NCBI RefSeq assembly: GCF_047675955.1
Contig: NW_027328070.1
Span: 1-64,000, forward strand
Source: Chlorocebus sabaeus
Lineage: Eukaryota > Chordata > Mammalia > Primates > Cercopithecidae
Direction of reading: 5' to 3'
DNA length: 64,000 bases
The position numbers and the translations under genes were made by a program. Under the pieces are notes generated by a model that worked only from the letters and a program-made list of their open reading frames with translations, was not told the origin of the DNA and did no database searches. Positions within the stretch are counted from its first letter, which is position 1. Each line of letters opens with the position of its first letter. Below, piece by piece: positions 24,869 through 37,194 of this stretch.

Positions 24869-25710
24869 CTGTTAATTCGTCACCAGAGTTACAGCTTTCC
24901 CCTCAAAAAGCCTTTCGCTAAGACTGTTCTTGTGGAATTTGCAAAGTGAAATTTGGAAGCCCATTGAGGGCTATGATGAAAAAGGACATTTCTTCCATTA
25001 AAAATCTGAGAAACTGCTTCGTGTTTTGTTAGTTCACCTCACAGAATTACAGCTTTGCTCCCAGAAGCCTTTCGCTAAGACTGTTCTTGTGGAATTTGCA
25101 AAGTGATCTTAGAAGCCCGTAGAGGGCTATGGTGAAAAAGGAAATAACTTACGTTAAAAGTTGGAAAGAAGCTTTCTGAGAAACTGATGTGTGTTCTGTT
25201 AAAACATCTCACCGTGTTACAGCTTTCACCTCAAGAAGCCTTTCGCTAAGACTGTTCTTGTGGAATTTTCCAAGTGATATTTGGAAGCCCATAGAGGGCT
25301 ATGGGAAAAAGAAAATATCTTCGGTTGAAAACTGGAAAGAAGCTTTCTGAGAAACAGCTCTGTGTTCTGTTAATTCATTTCAGAGAGTTACAGCTTTCCG
25401 CTCCAGAAGTCTTTCACTAAGACTGCTCTTTTGGAATTTGCAAAGTGATATTTGGAAGCCCTTAGAGGGCTATGGTGAAAAAGGAAATATCTTCCGTTAA
25501 AAACTGTAAAGAAGCATTCTGAGATACTGCCGTGTGTTCTGTTAATACATCTAACCGAGTTACAGCTTTCCCCTCTAGAAGCCTTTCGCTAAGACTGTTC
25601 TTGTGGCATTTGCAATGTGATATTTGGAGGCCCTTAGAGGGCTATGGTGAAAAAGGAAATATCTTCAGTTAAAAACTGGAAAGAAGCTTTATGAGAAACT
25701 GCTTTGTGTT
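24869..25710 (+). repeat. BB-FF block, second occurrence
   Basis: Same five monomers and order as at 15278, with the same CC shortening (TTAAAAATCTGAGAAAC) and only scattered substitutions. It connects U (right duplication copy) to V. Confidence 0.82.
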
Positions 25711-27767
25711 CTGTTAATTCATCTCACAGAGTTACATTTCCCTCTAAAAGCCTTTCGCTAAGGCTCTTGTCGAATTTGCAAAGTGATATTTGGAAGCCCA
25801 TAGAGGGCTATGGTGAAAAAGGAAATATCTTCAGTTAAAAACTGGAAAGAAGCTTTCTGAGAAACTGCCATGTGTTCTGATAATAGACCTCACCCAGTTA
25901 CAGCTTTCCCTTCAAGAAGCCTTTCGCTAAGACTGTTGTTGTGGGATTTGCAAAATGATATTTGGAAGCCCATAGAGCGCTATGGTGAAAAAGGAAATAT
26001 CTTCTGTTAAAAAGCGGAAAGAAGCTTTCTGAGAAACTCCTTTTTGTTCTGTTAATTCACCTCAAAGAGTTACAGTTTTCCACTCAATAATTCTTTCGCT
26101 AAGACTGCTCTTGTGGAATTTGCAAAGTGAGATTTGGAAGCCCATAGAGGTCTATGGTGAAAAAGGAAATATCGTAAGATAAAAACTGAAAAGAAGCTTT
26201 CTGAGAAATTGCTTTGTGTTCTGTTAATTCATCTCACATAGTTACAACATTTCCCTCTAAAAGCCTTTCGCTAAGACTGTTCTTGTGGAATTTGCAAAGT
26301 GATATTTGGAAGCCCATACAGGGTTATGTTGAAAAAGGAAATATCTTCGGTTAAAAACTGAAAAGAAGCTTTTTGAGAAACTGCTTTGTGTTCTGTTAAT
26401 TCATCTCACAGAGTTACAACATTCCCCTCAGGAAGCCTTTCGCTAAGACTGTTCTTGTGAAACTTGCAAAGTGATATTTGGAAGCCCATAGAGGGCTATG
26501 GCTTAAAAGGAAATATCCTCCGTTAGAAACTGGAAAGAAGCTATCTGAGAAACTGCTTTGTGTTCTGTTAATTCATCTCACAGAGTTACAGTTTTCCCCT
26601 CAAGAAGCCGTTCACTAAGACTTTCCTTGTGGAATTTTCAAAGTGATATTTGAAGGCACATAGAGGGCTATGATGAAAAAGAAAACATCCAAAGATAAAA
26701 ACTGAAATGAAGCTTTCTGTGAAACTGCTTTATGTTCTGTTAATTCATCTCACAGATTTACAGCTTTCTTATCAAGAAGCCTTTCGGTAAAACTGTTCTT
26801 GTGGAATTTGCAAAGTCATATTTGGAAGCCCATAGAGGGCTATGGTGAAAAAGGACATATCTTCCGTTAAAAACTGGAAAGAAGCTTTTTGAGAAACTGC
26901 CGTGTGTTCTGTTAAAGCATCTCACCGAGTTACAGCATTCCCCTCAAGAAGGCTTTCGCTAAGACTGTTCTTGTGGGATTTGCAAAGTGATATTTGGAAG
27001 CCCATAGAGGACTATGGTGAAAAAGGAAATATCTTTCGTTAAAAACTGGAAAGAAGATATCTGAGAAACTGCTTTGTGTTCTGTTAATTCATCTCACAGC
27101 GTTACAGTTTTCCCCTCCTGAAGTCTTTCGCTTCCACAGTTCTTGTGGAATCTGCATAGTGATATTTGGAATCCCATAGAGGGCTATGGTGAAAATGGAA
27201 ACATCCTAAGATACTTACCGAAGAGAAGCTGTCTGAAAAACTGCTTTGTGTTCTGTTAGTTCATCTCACAGAGCTACAGCTTTTCCCTCAAGAAGCCGTT
27301 CATTAAGACTGTTTTGTGAAATTTGGAAAGTGATATTTGGAAACCCATAGAGGACTATGGTGAAAAAGGAAATATCTTCCGTTAAAAACTGGAAAGAAGC
27401 ATTCTGAGAAAATGCCGTGTCTTCTGTTAATACGTCTCACTGAGTTACAGCTTTCCTCTCAAGAAGCCTTTCGCTAAGACTGTTCTTGTGGGATTTGCAA
27501 TGTGATATTTGGAAGCCCATAGAGGACTATGGTGAGAAAGGAAATATCCTCCGTTAAAAACTGGAAAGAAGATTTGTGAGAAAATGCTTTGTGTTCTGTT
27601 AATTCATCTCACAGAGTTAGAGCTTTCCCCTCAAGAAGCCTTTCGCTAAGACTGTTCTTGTCGAATTTGCAAAGTGATATTTGGAAGCCCATAGAGGTCT
27701 ATGGTGAAAAAGGAAATATCCTCAGTTAAAAACTGGAAAGAAGCTTTATGAGAAACTGCTTTGTGTT

Positions 27768-29823
27768 CAGTTAGTTCCTCTCACAGAGTTACCGCTTTCC
27801 CCTCAAGAAGACTTTCGCTAAGAATGTTCATGTCGAATTTTCAAAATGATAATTGGAATCCCATAGAGGGCTATGGTGAAAAAGGAAATATCCTAAGGTA
27901 AAAACTGAAAAGTAGGTTTCTGAGAAAATGTTTTGTGTTCTGTTAATTGATCTTACAGTGTTACAGCTTTACCCTCAAGAAGCCTTTCACTAAAACTTTT
28001 CTTCTGGAATTTGCAAAGTGATATTTGGAAACCCTATAGCCCTATGGTGAAAATGGAAATATCCTAAGATAAAAAACGAAAAGAAGGTTTCTGAGAAACT
28101 TCTTTGAATTCTTTTAATTCATCTTACAGATTTACAGCTTTTATCTACAGAATCCTTTCGCTAAGACTGTTCTTGTGGAATTTGCAAAATGTTTTTGGAA
28201 GCCCATAGAGGGCTATGCTGAAAAAGGAAATATCCTAAGATAAAAACTGAAAAGAAGCTTTCTGAGAAACTGCTTTGTGTTCTGTTAATTCATCTCAGAG
28301 AGTTACAGCTTTCCCCTCAAGAAGTCTTTCACAAAGACTGTTCTTGTGTAATTTGCAAAGTGATATTTGGAAGACCATAGAGGGCTATGTTGAAAAAGGA
28401 AATATGGTAAGATAAAATCCGAAAAGAAGCTTTCTGAGAAACTGCTTTGTGTTCTGTTAATTCATCTCAAAGTGTCACAGATTTCCCCTCATGAGGCCGT
28501 TCACTAAGACTGTTCTTCTGAAATTTGGAAAGTGATATTTAGAATCTCATAGAGGGCAATGGTGAAAAAGGAAATATTTTCCGATAAAAACTGTAAAGAA
28601 GCTTTCTGATAAACTGCTTGGTGTTCTGTTAGTTCATCTCACAGAGTTACAGCTTTCCCTTCAAGAAGCAGTTCACTGAGACTATTCTTGTGAAATTTGC
28701 AAAGTGATATTAGAAAACTCCTAGAGGGCTATGGTGAAAAAGGAAATATCTTCCGTAAAAAACTGGAAAGAAGCTTTTTGAGAAACTGCCGTGTGTTCTG
28801 TTAAAGCATCTCACCGAGTTACAGCTTTCCCTGAAGAAGGCTTTCGCTAAGACTGTTCTTGTGGGATTTGCAAAGTGATATTTGGAAGTCCCTAGAGGGC
28901 TATGGTGAAAAAGGAAATATCTTTCGTTAAAAACTGGAAAGAAGATATCTGAGAAACTGCTTTGTGTTCTGTTAATTCATCTCACAGAGTTACAGTTTTC
29001 CCCTCCAGAAGTCTTTCGCTTCCACTGTTCTTGTGGAATTTGCATAGTGATATTTGGAATCCCATAGAGGGCTATGGTGAAAATGGAAATAACTTCAGTT
29101 AAAAAATGAAAAGAAGCTTTCCGAGAAACTGCTTTGTGTTCTGTTAATTCATTTCAAAGAGTTACAGCTTTCCCCTCAAGAAGCCTTCCGCTAAGACTGT
29201 TTTTGAGGAATTTCCAAAGTGATATGTGGAAGCCCATAGAGGGCTATGGTGAAAATGGAAATATCGTAAGATATTTACCGAAAAGAAGCTGTCTGAAAAA
29301 GTGCTTTGTGTTCTGTTAGTTCATCTCACAGAGCTACAGCTTTTCCCTCAAGAAGCCGTTCACTAAGACTGTTTTGTGAAATTTGCAAAATGATATTTGG
29401 AAGCCCATAGAGGGCTAAGGTGAAAAAGGAAATATCTTCCGTTAAAAACTGGAAAGAACCATTCTGAGAAAATGCGGTGTGTTCTGTTAGTACATATCAC
29501 CGAGCTACAGCTTTCCCCTCAGGAAGCCGTTCACTAAGACTGTTCTTGTGGAATTGCAAAGTGATATTTGGAGGCACATAGAGGGCAATGGTGAAAAAGG
29601 AAACATCCTAAGATAAAAACTGAAAAGAAGCTTTCTGAGAAACTGCTTTGTGTTCTGTTAATTCAACTCACAGTTACTCTTTTACCTCAAGAAGCCTTTC
29701 GCTAAGACTGTTCTTGTGGAATTTGCAAAGTGATATTTGGAAGCCCATAGAGGTCTATGGTGAAAAAGGAAATATCCTCAGTTAAAAACTGGAAAGAAGC
29801 TTTCTGAGAAACTCCTTTGTGTT
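27768..29823 (+). repeat. HOR unit 9: 12-mer (A-L), alpha subtype
   Basis: A-L order, 2,056 bp. It shares ACCGCTTTCC and AAGAATGTTCATGTCG in A, TTATCTACAGAATCC in C, TTGGTGTTCTG in F and CCCTGAAGAAGGC in G with the unit at 16. The offset between the two units is 27,752 bp. Confidence 0.88.
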
Positions 29824-31879
29824 CAGTTAGTTCCTCTCACAGAGTTACAGCTTTCCCCTCAAGAAGACTTTCGCTAAGAATGTTCATGTGGAATTTTCAA
29901 AGTGATAATTGGAATCCCATAGAGGGCTATGGTGAAAAAGGAAATATCCTAAGGTAAAAACTGAAAAGTAGGTTTCTGAGAAAATGTTTTGTGTTCTGTT
30001 AATTCATCTTACAGAGTTACAGCTTTACCCTCAAGAAGCCTTTCGCTAAGACTTTTCTTCTGGAATTTGCAAAGTGATATTTGGAAACCCTATAGCCCTA
30101 TGGTGAAAATGGAAATATCCTAAGATAAAAAACGAAAAGAAGGTTTCTGAGAAACTGCTTTGAATTCTTTTAATTCATCTTACAGATTTACAGCTTTTAT
30201 CTCCAGAGTCCTTTCGCTAAGACTGTTCTTGTGGAATTTGCAAAATGTTTTTGGAAGCCCATAGAGGGCTATGCTGAAAAAGGAAATATCCTAAGATAAA
30301 AACTGAAAAGAAGCTTTCTGAGAAACTGCTTTGTGTTCTGTTAATTCATCTCAGAGAGTTACAGCTTTCCCCTCAAGAAGTCTTTCACAAAGACTGTTCT
30401 TGTGGAATTTGCACAGTGATATTTGGAAGACCATAGAGGGCTATGTTGAAAAAGGAAATATAGTAAGATAAAATCCGAAAAGAAGCTTTCTGAGAAACTG
30501 CTTTGTGTTCTGTTAATTCATCTCAAAGTGTCACAGATTTCCCCTCATGAGGCCGTTCACTAAGACTGTTCTTCTGAAATTTGGAAAGTGATATTTAGAA
30601 TCTCATAGAGCGCAATGGTGAAAAAGGAAATATTTTCCGATAAAAACTGTAAAGAAGCTTTCTGATAAACTGCTTTTTGTTCTGTTAGTTCATCTCACAG
30701 AGTTACAGCTTTCCCTTCAAGAAGCAGTTCACTGAGACTATTCTTGTGAAATTTGCAAAGTGATATTAGAAAACTCCTAGAGGGCTATGGTGAAAAAGGA
30801 CATATCTTCCGTTAAAAACTGGAAAGAAGCTTTTTGAGAAACTGCCGTGTGTTCTGTTAAAGCATCTCACCAAGTTACAGCTTTCCCCTCAAGAAGGCTT
30901 TCGCTAAGACTGTTCTTGTGGGATTTGCAAAGTGATATTTGGAAGTCCCTAGAGGGCTATGGTGAAAAAGGAAATATCTTTCGTAAAAAACTGGAAAGAA
31001 GATATCTGAGAAAATGCTTTGTGTTCTGTTAATTCATCTCACAGAGTTACAGTTTTCCCCTCCAGAAGTCTTTCGCTTCCACTGTTCTTGTGGAATTTGC
31101 ATAGTGATATTTGGAATCCCATAGAGGGCTATGGTGAAAATGGAAATAACTTCAGTTAAAAAATGAAAAGAAGCTTTCCGAGAAACTGCTTTGTGTTCTG
31201 TTAATTCATTTCAAATAGTTACAGCTTTCCCTTCAAGAAGCCTTCCGCTAAGACTGTTTTTGAGGAATTTCCAAAGTGATATGTGGAAGCCCATAGAGGG
31301 CTATGGTGAAAATGGAAATATCGTAAGATACTTACCGAAAAGAAGCTGTCTGAAAAAGTGCTTTGTGTTCTGTTAGTTCATCTCACAGAGCTACAGCTTC
31401 TCCCTCAAGAAGCCATTCACTAAGACTGTTTTGTGAAATTTGCAAAGTGATATTTGGAAGCCCATAGAGGGCTAAGGTGAAAAAGGAAATATCTTCCGTT
31501 AAAAACTGGAAAGAACCATTCTGAGAAAATGCGGTGTGTTCTGTTAGTACATATCACCGAGCTACAGCTTTCCCCTCAGGAAGCCGTTCACTAAGACTGT
31601 TCTTGTGGAATTGCAAAGTGATATTTGGAGGCACATAGAGGGCAAAGGTGAAAAAGGAAACATCCTAAGATAAAAACTGAAAAGAAGCTTTCTGAGAAAC
31701 TGCTTTGTGTTCTGTTAATTCAACTCAGAGTTACTCTTTTACCTCAAGAAGCCTTTCGCTAAGACTGTTCTTGTGGAATTTGCAAAGTGATATTTGGAAG
31801 CCCAAAAGGGCTATGGTGAAAAAGGAAATATCCTCAGTTAAAAACTGGATAGAAGCTTTCTGAGAAACTGCTTTGTGTT
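29824..31879 (+). repeat. HOR unit 10: 12-mer (A-L), beta subtype
   Basis: A-L order. E has GAGCGCAATGG and F has CTGCTTTTTGTTCTG, matching the unit at 2072, again at an offset of 27,752 bp. Its L (CAACTCAGAGTTACTC, CCCAAAAGGGCTATGG at 31801) instead matches the L of the 8-mer at 9442, so the unit is a mosaic whose 3' end derives from a different neighbour. Confidence 0.86.
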
Positions 31880-34800
31880 CAGTTAGTTCCTCTCACAGAG
31901 TTACAGCTTTCCCCTCAAGAAGACTTCCGCTAAGATTGTTCATGTGGAATTTTCAAAGTGATAATTGAAATCCCATAGAGGGCTATGGTGAAAAAGGAAA
32001 TATCCTAAGGTAAAAACTGAAAGGTAGGTTTCTGAGAAAATGTTTTGTGTTCTGTTAATTCATCTTACAGAGTTACAGCTTTACCCTCAAGAAGCCTTTC
32101 GCTAAGACTTTTCTTCTGGAATTTGCAAAGTGATATTTGGAAACACTATAGCCCCATGCTGAAAATGGAAATATCGTAAGATAAAAAACGAATAGAAGGT
32201 TTTGAGAAACTGCTTTGAATTCTTTTAATTCATCCTACAGATTTACAGCTTTTATCTCCAGAATCCTTTCGCTAAGACTGTTCTTGTGGAATTTGCAAAA
32301 TGTTTTTGGAAGCCCATAGAGGGCTATGCTGAAAAAGGAAATATTCTAAGATAAAAACTGAAAAGAAGCTTTCTGAGAAACTGCTTTGTGTTCTGTTAAT
32401 TCATCTCAGAGAGTTACAGCTTTCCCCTCAAGAAGTCTTTCACAAAGACTGTTCTTGTGGAATTTGCACGGTGATATTTGGAAGACCATAGAGGGCTATG
32501 TTGAAAAAGGAAATATAGTAAGATAAATTCCAAAAGAAGCTTTCTGAGAAACTGCTTTGTGTTCTGTTAATTCATCTCAATGTGTCACAGATTTCCCCTC
32601 ATGAGGCCGTTCACTAAGACTGTTCTTCTGAAATTTGGAAAGTGATATTTAGAATCTCATAGAGGGCAATGGTGAAAAAGGAAATATTTTCCGATAAAAA
32701 CTGTAAAGAAGCTTTCTGATAAACTGCTTTGTGTTCTGTTAGTTCATCTCACAGAGTTACAGCTTTCCCTTCAAGAAGCAGTTCACTGAGACTATTCTTG
32801 TGAAATTTGCAAAGTGATATTAGAAAACTCCTAGAGGGCTATGGTGAAAAAGGACATATCTTCCGTTAAAAACTGGAAAGAAGCTTTTTGAGAAACTGCC
32901 GTGTGTTCTGTTAAAGCATCTCACCAAGTTACAGCTTTCCCCTCAAGAAGGCTTTCGCTAAGACTGTTCTTGTGGGATTTGCAAAGTGATATTTGGAAGT
33001 CCCTAGAGGGCTATGGTGAAAAAGGAAATATCTTTCGTTAAAAACTGGAAAGAAGATATCTGAGAAAATGCTTTGTGTTCTGTTAATTCATCTCACAGAG
33101 TTACAGTTTTCCCCTCCAGAAGTCTTTCGCTTCCACTGTTCTTGTGGAATTTGCATAGTGATATTTGGAACCCCATAGAGGGCTATGGTGAAAATGGAAA
33201 TAACTTCAGTTAAAAAATGAAAAGAAGCTTTCCGAGAAACTGCTTTGTGTTCTGTTAATTCATCTCAAAGAGTTACAGCTTTCCCCTCAAGAAGCCTTCC
33301 GCTAAGACTGTTTTTGAGGAATTTCCAAAGTGATATGTGGAAGCCCATAGAGGGCTATGGTGAAAATGGAAATATCGTAAGATACTTACCGAAAAGAAGC
33401 TGTCTGAAAAACTGCTTTGTGTTCTGTTAGTTCACCTCACAGAGATACAGCTTTTCCCTCAAGAAGCCGTTCACTAAGACTGTTTTGTGAAATTTGCAAA
33501 GTGATATTTGGAAGCCCATAGAGGGCTAAGGTGAAAAAGGAAATATCTTCCGTTAAAAACTGGAAAGAACCATTCTGAGAAAATGCGGTGTGTTCTGTTA
33601 GTACATATCACCGAGCTACAGCTTTCCCCTCAGGAAGCCGTTCACTAAGACTGTTCTTGTGGAATTGCAAAGTGATATTTGGAGGCACATAGAGGGCAAT
33701 GGTGAAAAAGGAAACATCCTAAGATAAAAACTGAAAAGAAGATTTCTGAGAAACTGCTTTGTGTTCTGTTAATTCAACTCACAGTTACTCTTTTACCTCA
33801 GGAAGCCTTTCGCTAAGGCTGTTGTTGTGGAATTTACAAAGTGATATTTTGAAGCCCATAGAGGGCTATGGTGAAAAAGGAAATACCTTCAGTTAAAAAC
33901 TGAAAAGAAGCTTTCTGAGAAACTGCTTTGTGTTCTGTTAATTCATCTCAAAGAGTTACTGCTTTTGCCTCAAGAATCCTTCCGCTAAGACTGTTTTCGT
34001 GGAATTTCCAAAGTGATATTTCGATACCCATAGTAGGCTATGGTGAAAATGGAAATATCCTAAGATAAAAACCGAAAAGAAGCTGTATGGAAAGCTGCTT
34101 TGTGTTTTGTTAGTTCACTCACAGAGTTACAGCTTTCCCCTCAAGGGGCCGTTAACTAAGACTGTTTTGTGAAATTTGCAAAGTGATATTTGGAAGCCCA
34201 TAGAGGGCAAAGGTGAAAAAGGAAATATCTTCCGTTAAAAACTGGAAAGAACCATTCTGAGAAAATGCGGTGTGTTCTGTTAGTACATATCACCGAGCTA
34301 CAGCTTTCCTCTCAAGAAGCCTTTCGCTAAGACTGTTCTTGTGGGATTTCCAAAGTGATATTTGGAAGCCCATAGAGGGCTACAGTGAAAAAGGAAATAT
34401 CTTCAGTTAAATACTGGAAAGAAGCTTTCTGAAAGACTGCTTTGTGTTCTGTTAATTCATCTCACAGAGTTACAGCTTCCCCCCTCAAGAAGCCTTTCGC
34501 TAAGACTGTTCTTGTGGAATTTGCAAAGTCATATTTGGAAGCCCATAGAGGACTATGGTGAAAAAGGAACTAACTTCCGTTAAAAACTGGAAAGAAGATT
34601 TGTGAGAAACTGCTTTGTGTTCTGTTAATTCAACTCACAGAGTTACAGATTTCCCCTTCAGAAGCCTTTCGCTAAGACTGTCCTTCTGGAATTTGCAAAG
34701 TGATATTTGGAAGCCCATGGAGGGCTACGGTGAAAAGGGAAATAACTTCCGTTAAAAACTGGAAAGAAGCTTTCTGAGAAACTGCCGTGTGTTCTGTTAA

Positions 34801-37194
34801 TACATCTCACCGAGTTACAGCTTTCCCCTCAAGAAGCCTTTCTATAAGACTGTTCTTGTGGAATTTGCAAAGTGATACTTGGAAGCCCATAGAGGGCTAT
34901 TTTTAAAATGGAAATATCCTAGGATAAAAACCGAAAAGAAGCTGTCTGAGAAACTGCTTTGTGTTGTGTTAGTTCATCTCACAGTGTTACAGCTTTCCCC
35001 TCAAGAAGCCCTTCACTAAGACTGTTCTTGTGAAATTTGCAAACTGATATTTGTAATCCCATAGAGGACTTTGGTGAAAAAGGAAATATCTTTCGTTAAA
35101 AACTGGAAAGAAGATTTCTGAGAAACTGCTTTGTGTTCTGTTTATTCATCTCAGAGAGTTACAGATTTCCCCTCAAGAGGCCGTTCACTAAGACTGTTCT
35201 TGTGGAATTTGCAAAGTGATATTTTGAAGCCCATAGCGGACTATGGTGAAAAAGGAAATATCTTCCGCTAAAAACTGGAAAGAACCTTTCTGAGAAACTG
35301 CTTTGTGTTCCGTTAATTAATCTCACAGAGTTACAGCTTTCCTATCATGAAGCCGATCACTAAGGCTGTTCTTTTGGAATATGCAAAGTGATATTTGGAA
35401 GCCCATAGAGGGCTACGGTGAAAAAGGAAATATCCTAAGACAAAAACTGAAAAGAAGCTTTCTGAGAAACTGCTTTGTGTTCTGTTAATTCATCTCACAG
35501 AGTTACATTTCCCTCTAAAAGCCTTTCGCTAAGGCTGTTGTCGAATTTGCAAAGTGATATTTGGAAGCCCATAGAGGGCTATGGTGAAAAAGGAAATATC
35601 TTCAGTTAAAAACTGGAAAGAAGCTTTCTGAGAAACTGCCATGTGTTCTGATAATAGACCTCACCCAGTTACAGCTTTCCCTTCAAGAAGCCTTTCGCTA
35701 AGACTGTTGTTGTGGGATTTGCAAAATGATATTTGGAAGCCCATAGAGCGCTATGGTGAAAAAGGAAATATCTTCTGTTACAAAGCGGAAAGAAGCTTTC
35801 TGAGAAACTCCTTTTTGTTCTGTTAACTCACCTCAAAGAGTTACAGCTTTCCACTCAATAATTCTTTCGCTAAGACTGTTCTTGTGGAATTTGCAAAGTG
35901 AGATTTGGAAGCCCATAGAGTTCTATGGTGAAAAAGGAAATATCGTAAGATAAAAACTGAAAAGAAGCTTTCTGAGAAATTGCTTTGTGTTCTGTTAATT
36001 CATCTCACATAGTTACAACATTTCCCTCTAAAAGCCTTTCGCTAAGACTGTTCTTGTGGAATTTGCAAAGTGATATTTGGAAGCCCATACAGGGTTATGT
36101 TGAAAAAGGAAATATCTTCGGTTAAAAACTGAAAAGAAGCTTTTTGAGAAACTGCTTTGTGTTCTGTTAATTCATCTCACAGAGTTACAACTTTCCCCTC
36201 AGGAAGCCTTTCGCTAAGACTGTTCTTGTGAAACTTGCAAAGTGATATTTGGAAGCCCATAGAGGGCTATGGCTTAAAAGGAAATATCCTCCGTTAGAAA
36301 CTGGAAAGAAGCTATCTGAGAAACTGCTTTGTGTTCTGTTAATTCATCTCACAGAGTTACAGTTTTCCCCTCCAGAAGTCTTTCGCTTCCACAGTTCTTG
36401 TGGAATTTGCATAGTGATATTTGTAATCCCATGGAGGGCTATGGTGAAAATGGAAATACCTTCAATTAAAAAATGAAAAGAAGCTTTCCGAGAAACTGCT
36501 TTGTGTTCTGTTAATTCATCTCAAAGAATTACAGCTTTCCCCTCAAGAAGCCTTCTGCTAAGACTGTTTTTGAGGAATTCCCAAAGTGATATGTGGAAGC
36601 CCATAGAGGGCTATGGTGAAAATGGAAATATCCTAAGATACTTACCGAAGAGAAGCTGTCTGAAAAACTGCTTTGTGTTCTGTTAGTTCATCTCACAGAG
36701 CTACAGCTTTTCCCTCAAGAAGCCGTTCATTAAGACTGTTTTGTGAAATTTGGAAAGTGATATTTGGAAACCCATAGAGGACTATGGTGAAAAAGGAAAT
36801 ATCTTCCGTTAAAAACTGGAAAGAAGCATTCTGAGAAAATGCCGTGTCTTCTGTTAATACGTCTCACTGAGTTACAGCTTTCCTCTCAAGAAGCCTTTCG
36901 CTAAGACTGTTCTTGTGGGATTTGCAATGTGATATTTGGAAGCCCATAGAGGACTATGGTGAGAAAGGAAATATCCTCCGTTAAAAACTGGAAAGAAGAT
37001 TTGTGAGAAAATGCTTTGTGTTCTGTTAATTCATCTCACAGTGTTAGAGCTTTCCCCTCAAGAAGCCTTTCGCTAAGACTGTTCTTGTGGAATTTGCAAA
37101 GTGATATTTGGAAGCCCATAGAGGTCTATGGTGAAAAAGGAAATATCCTCAGTTAAAAACTGGAAAGAAGCTTTCTGAGAAACTGCTTTGTGTT
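31880..37194 (+). repeat. HOR unit 11: 31-mer, first of the regular array
   Basis: Order: A-K, L', M N O P Q R S T U, V W X Y, GG, H', I', J', JJ, AA, over 5,315 bp. The A-E part carries the private variants of the 24-mer at 4129 (ACACTATAGCC, CATCCTACAG, AGATAAATTCCAAAAG, CTCAATGTGTCAC), which the following 31-mer lacks. It is the transition from the alternating left super-array to the regular right array. Confidence 0.88.
36387..36405. other. Perfect 7-bp dyad in monomer H' (representative)
   Basis: TTCCACA, a 5-base spacer GTTCT, then TGTGGAA: an exact inverted repeat. Other copies lie at 17541, 27132, 41704, 46855, 52006, 57332 and 60936. The related H monomer has TTCCACTG in the left arm, leaving a 6-bp arm. 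Most other monomers have only the right arm (TTGTGGAATTTGC). Possible cruciform; binding by any protein is not shown. Confidence 0.8.

Larger units (their letters stand above)
20233..27767 (+). repeat. HOR unit 8: 44-mer, the longest unit
   Basis: Same order as the 38-mer but with P-Q-R-S-T-U present twice: A-K, L', M N O, P-U, P-U, BB-FF, V-Y, GG, HH, II, G', H''/I', J', JJ, AA. It is 44 monomers over 7,535 bp. With the preceding 12-mer it gives a 9,591-bp super-unit, compared with 8,567 bp for the 9610-18176 super-unit; the difference is the extra six monomers less the 8-bp insertion of unit 5. Confidence 0.88.

Noticed and set aside
36249..36476. 75-codon frame in the GG-H' monomers, seen three times identically
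   Set aside because: It starts at TTG in GGAAGCCC and spans two monomers where H' happens to lack a stop. Its identity between copies reflects recent HOR amplification, not constraint. A mutation in the 57194 copy simply ends it earlier.
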